Assembly: GCA_003258795.1 (NCBI GenBank)
Contig: QHMH01000012.1
Span: 160,762-224,761 of the forward strand
DNA from: Candidatus Melainabacteria bacterium
GTDB taxonomy: Bacteria > Cyanobacteriota > Vampirovibrionia > Gastranaerophilales > Gastranaerophilaceae
Length of the DNA: 64,000 nucleotides
Direction of reading: 5' to 3'
The translations under genes were made by a program, and so were the position numbers. The stretch's first letter is position 1; the number at the start of each line of letters is the position of its first letter. Positions 60,089 to 64,000 of this stretch are shown here, in pieces. Under the pieces are notes generated by a model, which was not told where the DNA came from, did no database searches, and saw nothing but the letters and a program-made list of their open reading frames with translations.

Positions 60089-61411
60089 ATGATTAAGTCA
60101 GAAGAAATTGCAGAAGAAATTGAAACTCGATTTAAAAGAGCGGGGAAATCAAAAACCGACTTCAAAGTTGGTATAGAGTACGAAAGAGTACCAATTTCAA
60201 CTGAAACTTTTGGCTCAGTAGAATATGGTGGCGAGGACGGAATTTGTTCGTTATTAAAAGACTTTTCAAGAATGGAAGGTTGGGATTATATAACCGATGA
60301 CGGTACAGTTATTGGATTGAGAAATGACATGGATACAATAACTTTAGAACCTGGGTGTCAGTTTGAATTAAGCCCTGCTCCAGAAAAAAAGATTTCAGAT
60401 ATGAAAAGCAAGATAGAAAATTTTGATAAAAAACTTGCTCCGATGCTGAAAAAACATAATATCCAATTGTTACAGTATGGAATTTCACCGCAATCTACAT
60501 ATAGACACATAGGGTTGCTACCTAAAAAAAGATATCACCTTATGGCTAATTATTTGTGGGGAATACTCTCTGATGTAATGATGAGAGAAACAGCAGGGAT
60601 ACAAGTTTGCTATGATTACGAAAGTGAAGAGGATGCAGTAAAGAAATTTAGAATTGCCAATATGCTCTCCCCTTTTGTTACAGCAATGTGTGCAAATTCT
60701 CCAATTAGAGGCGGAGTTGATACCGGATATAAAACTTTCAGAGGTTTGAGTTGGCTCAATACTGACAATGAAAGATGCCCTTTTATGAGCAAAAAGTTGT
60801 TTGAAAACAAAAAAGAATATAAATTCTCTGACTACGTAAAGGAAGTTATGTCGACACCAATGATTTTTATAAAGAGAAATCAACCAATATATATCAATGG
60901 AAAAATAAATTTTGAACAGTTTATGAAAAACGGTTATGAAGGATATGAGGCAACAGTTGACGACTTTTTACTGCATGCCAACTTGTATTTTCCAGATGTT
61001 AGATTGAGAAATTTTATTGAAATAAGAAACCACGATTGCTCAAATCATGGTATGCAATATTCGCTAATGGCATTTTATAAAGGGATTTTGTACGATGATG
61101 ATGCAATAGAAGCAGTTGAAAAAGTCCTTTCAAGATTTTCTTATAATCAATTGTGCGAAGTTAGATTTTGCGTCCCAAGAACAGCACTTGCAACAAAAGT
61201 TGGAAGAACTTATGTTTGGGATATCGCAAAAGAAATTTTAAAAATTTCCCACAATTCTCTCAAAAAACATTTTAAAGGAGAAGAAAAATATCTTGCACCT
61301 ATTGAAGAAATGGTATCTCGAGGTCAAACTCCTGCAGATATTATTTTGAAAAATTGGAATGGAGCATGGAATAAAGATATATCAAAACTCATTGCATATT
61401 TGAATAACTAA
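60089..61411 (+). CDS. gshA: glutamate-cysteine ligase, plant/cyanobacterial (GCS2) type
   Basis: This 440-aa carboxylate-amine ligase has FKVGIEYERVP (ATP/Mg Glu motif) and EPGCQFELSPAP, YGISPQSTYRH, MRETAGIQVCYDY, SPIRGGV and FIEIRNHDCS; these fit the GCS2 group that joins glutamate and cysteine, the first step of glutathione synthesis. No gshB is in the window, so the final product (glutathione or gamma-glutamylcysteine) is open. AAAGGAAG is the Shine-Dalgarno, and TGATACAAT (about 60061-60069) is a likely extended -10. Confidence 0.88.
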   Translation: MIKSEEIAEEIETRFKRAGKSKTDFKVGIEYERVPISTETFGSVEYGGEDGICSLLKDFSRMEGWDYITDDGTVIGLRNDMDTITLEPGCQFELSPAPEKKISDMKSKIENFDKKLAPMLKKHNIQLLQYGISPQSTYRHIGLLPKKRYHLMANYLWGILSDVMMRETAGIQVCYDYESEEDAVKKFRIANMLSPFVTAMCANSPIRGGVDTGYKTFRGLSWLNTDNERCPFMSKKLFENKKEYKFSDYVKEVMSTPMIFIKRNQPIYINGKINFEQFMKNGYEGYEATVDDFLLHANLYFPDVRLRNFIEIRNHDCSNHGMQYSLMAFYKGILYDDDAIEAVEKVLSRFSYNQLCEVRFCVPRTALATKVGRTYVWDIAKEILKISHNSLKKHFKGEEKYLAPIEEMVSRGQTPADIILKNWNGAWNKDISKLIAYLNN

Positions 61412-61481
61412 ATTTCTTTTTGAGTTATTTGTTCTTTTGTGTAAATATAAAAGAGCAAATAAAGAATTTGAGGAGAATAAA

Positions 61482-62627
61482 ATGCAAGATAAAACTTTTT
61501 TGATGATTCCAGGGCCAACACCCGTGCCAGAAACTGTTTTAACTGAAATGTCAAAACATCCTATCGGACATAGAAGTAGCGAATTTTCTGCAATATTAAA
61601 AGATGTATATGAAGATTTGAAATACATATTTAGAACAAAAAACGACGTATTCATCTATACTGCAAGTGGAACAGGCGCAATGGAAGCAGCAATTGCCAAT
61701 ATGGTTAATATCGGAGATAAGGTATTGTGCTGTGTTATGGGAAACTTCGGTGCAAGATGGGCAAATATTGCTAAAATGAGAGGTGCTGATGTAGAAAAAC
61801 TTGAAGTTGAACTCGGCGAAGTGATAAAGCCAGAACTCTTGAGAGAAAGACTTGCAAAAGATACCAATAAAGAAATAAAAATTGTTACACTAACTCATTC
61901 TGAAACCTCAACTGGGGCAAAAAATGATATAAAAGAACTTTGCAAAATAATCAGAGAACATGGTGCTGTTTCGGTAGTTGACGGCGTAACAAGTGTTTGT
62001 GCAATGGAAGTCGAAACAGATGAGTGGGGAATCGATGTTTTGGTTTCAGGCTCACAAAAAGGTTTTATGATACCTCCTGGACTATCTTTCCTTACCGCAT
62101 CTGAAAGAGCATGGAAGTTACATGAACAATGTAAATATCCAAGTTTCTATTTCGATTGGAGTGTTCACAAAAAATCTGTTCATGATGATACAACTCCATG
62201 GACTCCAGCAGTTAATTTGATTGTTGGTTTGCATGCCGCATTGAAGATGATTAAAAAAGAAGGTTTAGAAAATGTTTGGGCAAGACATAAGAAAATTGCA
62301 CTTACATTGAGAAGTGCTATAAGAGCACTAAATCTTGAATTGTTTGTTAAAGATGATGAAAATGCAAGCTATGCAATAACCTCAATTCTCCCACCAGAAG
62401 GTATTACAGTTCCTGATATTCGTTCATGCTTCAAAAAAGACTTTGATATTGTTGTCGCAAACGGTCAAAAAAGCTTGAAAGATAAAATATTTAGAATGGG
62501 AACGTTAGGATATGTCTGCGAAAGAGATTTGTTAACAGCTGTTGCATCTCTTGAGGCAGTCTTGACGAAGTTAGGTTATGACTTTGAAAAAGGCGCTGGA
62601 ATAAAAGCAGTTTTGGAAAGACTTTAA
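61482..62627 (+). CDS. class V aminotransferase (alanine/serine-glyoxylate type)
   Basis: This 381-aa PLP enzyme of the AGXT/SGAT group has MIPGPTPVPETVL, HRSSEF, TASGTGAMEAAI, THSETSTGAKND, VVDGVTSV and the Schiff-base lysine in SGSQKGFMIPPG. The cyanobacterial homologue is sometimes misnamed soluble hydrogenase subunit. An upstream in-frame ATG (61437) is rejected, because GAGGAG lies 6 nt before the ATG at 61482. Its place after the gshA-like gene may be an operon. Serine, alanine or aspartate as donor cannot be settled here. Confidence 0.88.
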   Translation: MQDKTFLMIPGPTPVPETVLTEMSKHPIGHRSSEFSAILKDVYEDLKYIFRTKNDVFIYTASGTGAMEAAIANMVNIGDKVLCCVMGNFGARWANIAKMRGADVEKLEVELGEVIKPELLRERLAKDTNKEIKIVTLTHSETSTGAKNDIKELCKIIREHGAVSVVDGVTSVCAMEVETDEWGIDVLVSGSQKGFMIPPGLSFLTASERAWKLHEQCKYPSFYFDWSVHKKSVHDDTTPWTPAVNLIVGLHAALKMIKKEGLENVWARHKKIALTLRSAIRALNLELFVKDDENASYAITSILPPEGITVPDIRSCFKKDFDIVVANGQKSLKDKIFRMGTLGYVCERDLLTAVASLEAVLTKLGYDFEKGAGIKAVLERL

Positions 62628-62645
62628 ATCTAAAATGATAAAAAT

Positions 62646-62677
62646 AAAAAAAAGAGAACTTCGGTTCTCTTTTTTTT
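62646..62677. terminator. bidirectional terminator with UUCG tetraloop
   Basis: A 14-bp stem (AAAGAGAAC/GTTCTCTTT core) with a TTCG tetraloop, A-run before and T-run after. It serves the convergent aminotransferase and XRE genes. Confidence 0.92.
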
Positions 62678-63005
62678 ACTTTTGTTCAATATCAAGTATG
62701 TTTTTTAATAGTGAAATGAAGATATTTAGCTGTTTTTCCGTTGCTGGTTTTAGCAAGTTGTTGATTTCTTCAATTTTATTTTTATTGTCCATGTTGGTAA
62801 TATCAATAAAAAGTTGATATGGTTTAATATCTAAAGCAGAGCAAAGAATTGAAAGTTTTGACATACTAATAAAGTTCTTGCCTCTTTCTATGTAACTTAT
62901 GGTATGACTTGACAATCCGACACGTTCTGCAAGTTCTTCTTGAGAAAGATTGGATAATAATCTGTAGTGCTTAACTCTTAATCCAAATAATTTTTTAAGA
63001 TTCAT
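62676..63005 (-). CDS. XRE-family HTH regulator
   Basis: This 109-aa protein has an N-terminal Cro/C1-type HTH (about 8-63; SNLSQEELAERVGLSSHTIS and YIERGKNFISM) followed by a short helical tail, probably for dimerisation. It is divergent from the secreted nuclease-like gene. The 120-nt shared spacer holds an inverted repeat AGGTCAAAA (63029-63037) and TTTTGACCT (63062-63070), a good candidate for its operator. Confidence 0.85.
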   Translation of the reverse strand: MNLKKLFGLRVKHYRLLSNLSQEELAERVGLSSHTISYIERGKNFISMSKLSILCSALDIKPYQLFIDITNMDNKNKIEEINNLLKPATEKQLNIFISLLKNILDIEQK

Positions 63006-63028
63006 AGTATTTATAAAATAAAATATTC

Positions 63029-63070
63029 AGGTCAAAACTTCCACAGTATATTTAGGTATATTTTTGACCT
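63029..63070. promoter_or_regulatory. candidate operator, inverted repeat AGGTCAAAA-N24-TTTTGACCT
   Basis: Perfect 9-bp arms lie between the divergent XRE and nuclease-like genes. A related imperfect palindrome, TTTGACC...GGTGTCAAA, occurs at 63562-63585 just after the nuclease-like gene. Confidence 0.5.
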
Positions 63071-63112
63071 AATATAGACCAAAAGGTTGATTTATTTTAG
63101 TAAAAGAGAGGA

Positions 63113-63118
63113 TATAAT
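63113..63118 (+). promoter_or_regulatory. -10 of nuclease-like gene, leaderless geometry
   Basis: A perfect TATAAT ends 7 nt before the ATG at 63126. TTGATT 20 nt upstream is a poor -35. AGGAATT between could alternatively be a weak Shine-Dalgarno. Confidence 0.45.
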
Positions 63119-63125
63119 AGGAATT

Positions 63126-63524
63126 ATGAAAAAACAAATTATTATTTTAGCGATGTGTTTAATGGCATTGAATGTTGCGGTGTTAGGTGAAACTTGTAGG
63201 AATGGAAAACATCTTTACAGGGAAGCGGAATATCAACATGTATGGTGTAAGTTGAACAATGGAACGGAAGAATACAAAAACAGTGATTATACGAGAGTGG
63301 ATTGTTTAACGGATGATTATGCTGTTGAGTTTGATTTTGCATCAAAATGGGCAGAGTGTATAGGTCAAGCGCTACATTATGGATTGGTGACTAATAAAAA
63401 GCCAAAAGTGGTTTTGATATTGGAGAAACCAGAAGAGCAAATGCGTTATTACAATCGAGTAAAAAAACTTTCGGAAAAGTATTCATTTGATGTTGAATAC
63501 ATGACTCCAGAAATAATTAAATAA
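63126..63524 (+). CDS. exported PD-(D/E)XK nuclease-like protein
   Basis: This 132-aa protein has a signal peptide (residues 1-21, cleavage near VLG-ET). The core is TRVDCLTDDYAVEFDFASKW (D59, E68, D70, K74) followed by GQALHYG and KKPKVVLILE, a pattern I associate with small PD-(D/E)XK-superfamily nucleases. An exported nuclease of this kind could act on extracellular or incoming DNA. The start at 63126 removes 13 non-hydrophobic residues from the longer ORF and leaves a clean leader. It is divergent from the XRE regulator. Confidence 0.6.
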   Translation: MKKQIIILAMCLMALNVAVLGETCRNGKHLYREAEYQHVWCKLNNGTEEYKNSDYTRVDCLTDDYAVEFDFASKWAECIGQALHYGLVTNKKPKVVLILEKPEEQMRYYNRVKKLSEKYSFDVEYMTPEIIK

Positions 63525-63598
63525 TGGGGGTTTGGGGTAAATATCACTAAAATTCAGAATATTTGACCTTTTATCAGGTGTCAAAAATAACAAAATAA

Positions 63599-63738
63599 GG
63601 TACTTTTGGAGTCAAAAGTGCCGCAAAACCCCGTTCACATCAATACAATAACTCAACCAAAGTCGAATAACTCGGGGGTAAATGAGGGGGTAATTAAGTT
63701 CTGGTATAAAATTCGACTTCTCTGTTCGTTAGTTAGTA
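63599..63738 (+). repeat. palindromic intergenic repeat, copy 1
   Basis: The unit begins GGTACTTTTG-GAGT-CAAAAGTGCC (hairpin), then contains AAAGTCGAATAACTCG and later ATTCGACTT, and ends near CTGTTCGTTAGTTAGTA. AAGTCGAA and TTCGACTT are also complementary, so the unit can fold into two hairpins. It is similar to 63866-64000. Confidence 0.75.
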
Positions 63739-63865
63739 TTGATAGTTCACTCTCGGCTATCGTCGGAAAAAAAGTGACAGCTATGTTCAACCCCAACGAT
63801 ATTTTTCTTTTCATTTTCCCGTTGATAAACGGTCAAGGAACTATAAAATATATTTTTTTATATAA

Positions 63866-64000
63866 GGTACTTTTGGTGGCAAAAGTACCCAAAACCACCG
63901 ACACGCCGTCGTTCACAGCAATACGATAACTCACCTAAAGTCGAATAACTCGTCGTTGCACTCCTCAAACAAATTCGACTTTTCTGCTTGTTCGTTAGTA
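63866..64000 (+). repeat. palindromic intergenic repeat, copy 2 (may run past window end)
   Basis: It begins with a perfect 10-bp inverted repeat GGTACTTTTG-GTGG-CAAAAGTACC and shares AACTCACC, AAAGTCGAATAACTCG, AAATTCGACTT and GTTCGTTAGTA with copy 1. The region 63525-64000 holds only these repeats and the palindrome at 63562; an ORF reading through it (63606-63929) is not believed. Confidence 0.75.

Noticed and set aside
24998..63834. Shared GATAAACGGTCAA at about 24998 and about 63822
   Set aside because: A 13-mer match in AT-rich DNA of this size is expected by chance, and the contexts differ.
63606..63929. 107-codon ORF at the right end
   Set aside because: It reads through the two palindromic repeats and the spacer; composition and lack of a ribosome site argue against coding.
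1..64000. CRISPR arrays, insertion sequences with transposase, prophage genes
   Set aside because: No regularly spaced repeats and no transposase, integrase or phage structural proteins were seen in any frame.

Overview
The window is AT-rich bacterial DNA (roughly one third G+C by eye) using the standard bacterial code, with TGA as a stop. Gene content and protein style point to a gut-type non-photosynthetic cyanobacterial relative (Melainabacteria/Vampirovibrionia, order Gastranaerophilales). The hints are an AMIN-domain protein beside cyanobacterial-style housekeeping genes, a plant/cyanobacterial-type glutamate-cysteine ligase, a flagellar-type export gate, and several proteins with a short Asn/Ser-rich N-terminus ending in an F-x-G motif. 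This assignment is an inference from recall and was not checked by a search.

Layout. 1-4.6 kb: the tail of a Lon-like AAA+ ATPase, a Kup potassium transporter, a GT8 glycosyltransferase, a WG-repeat protein and a small secreted protein. 4.6-10.1 kb: mutL, an orphan DNA methyltransferase, rlmD, rplI and a CooC/MinD-like ATPase. 10.2-12.8 kb: a signalling pair, a single-domain LuxR-type regulator and a sensor-PP2C-HATPase protein. 12.8-18.2 kb: a minus-strand surface-glycan cluster (GT11 fucosyltransferase, three GT2 enzymes, a DUF6492-like enzyme and one probably truncated glycosyltransferase). 18.4-26.3 kb: an XRE regulator, rarA, a pair of small membrane proteins, spmA/spmB, tandem WYL regulators and a putative HExxH metallopeptidase. 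26.3-35.4 kb: NIF3, coaBC, gmk, proS, HIT, speE, comEC, a Cys-rich secreted protein and a rhodanese.

35.4-39.1 kb: metG, tRNA-Val(UAC), then a small accessory patch. The patch holds a duplicated tRNA 3' end, a GC-rich segment, hicAB and a broken ORF, and ends at ruvA. 39.2-53.5 kb: a 5'-nucleotidase-like enzyme, murA-(duplicated small protein)-mfd-PpiC on the minus strand, rsgA-ispA-DUF212-AMIN/FliO-like-solute-binding protein on the plus strand, and an HNH-type protein. 53.7-58.1 kb: a type III/flagellar export block (FliM/N-like, FliO, FliP, FliQ, FliR) plus a TIGR02757-family gene. 58.3-64 kb: ispE-rsmA, glutamate-cysteine ligase, a class V aminotransferase, an XRE regulator, a secreted PD-(D/E)XK-like protein and two copies of a palindromic intergenic repeat.

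Two themes cut across the window. First, many first-in-operon genes have a -10 hexamer ending exactly 6-7 nt before the start codon and no Shine-Dalgarno, which suggests leaderless transcripts. Other genes have strong Shine-Dalgarno sites, so two initiation modes seem to coexist. Second, several unrelated proteins share a short N-terminal leader with an F-x-G motif, and one of them carries an HExxH motif and another an HNH nuclease motif.
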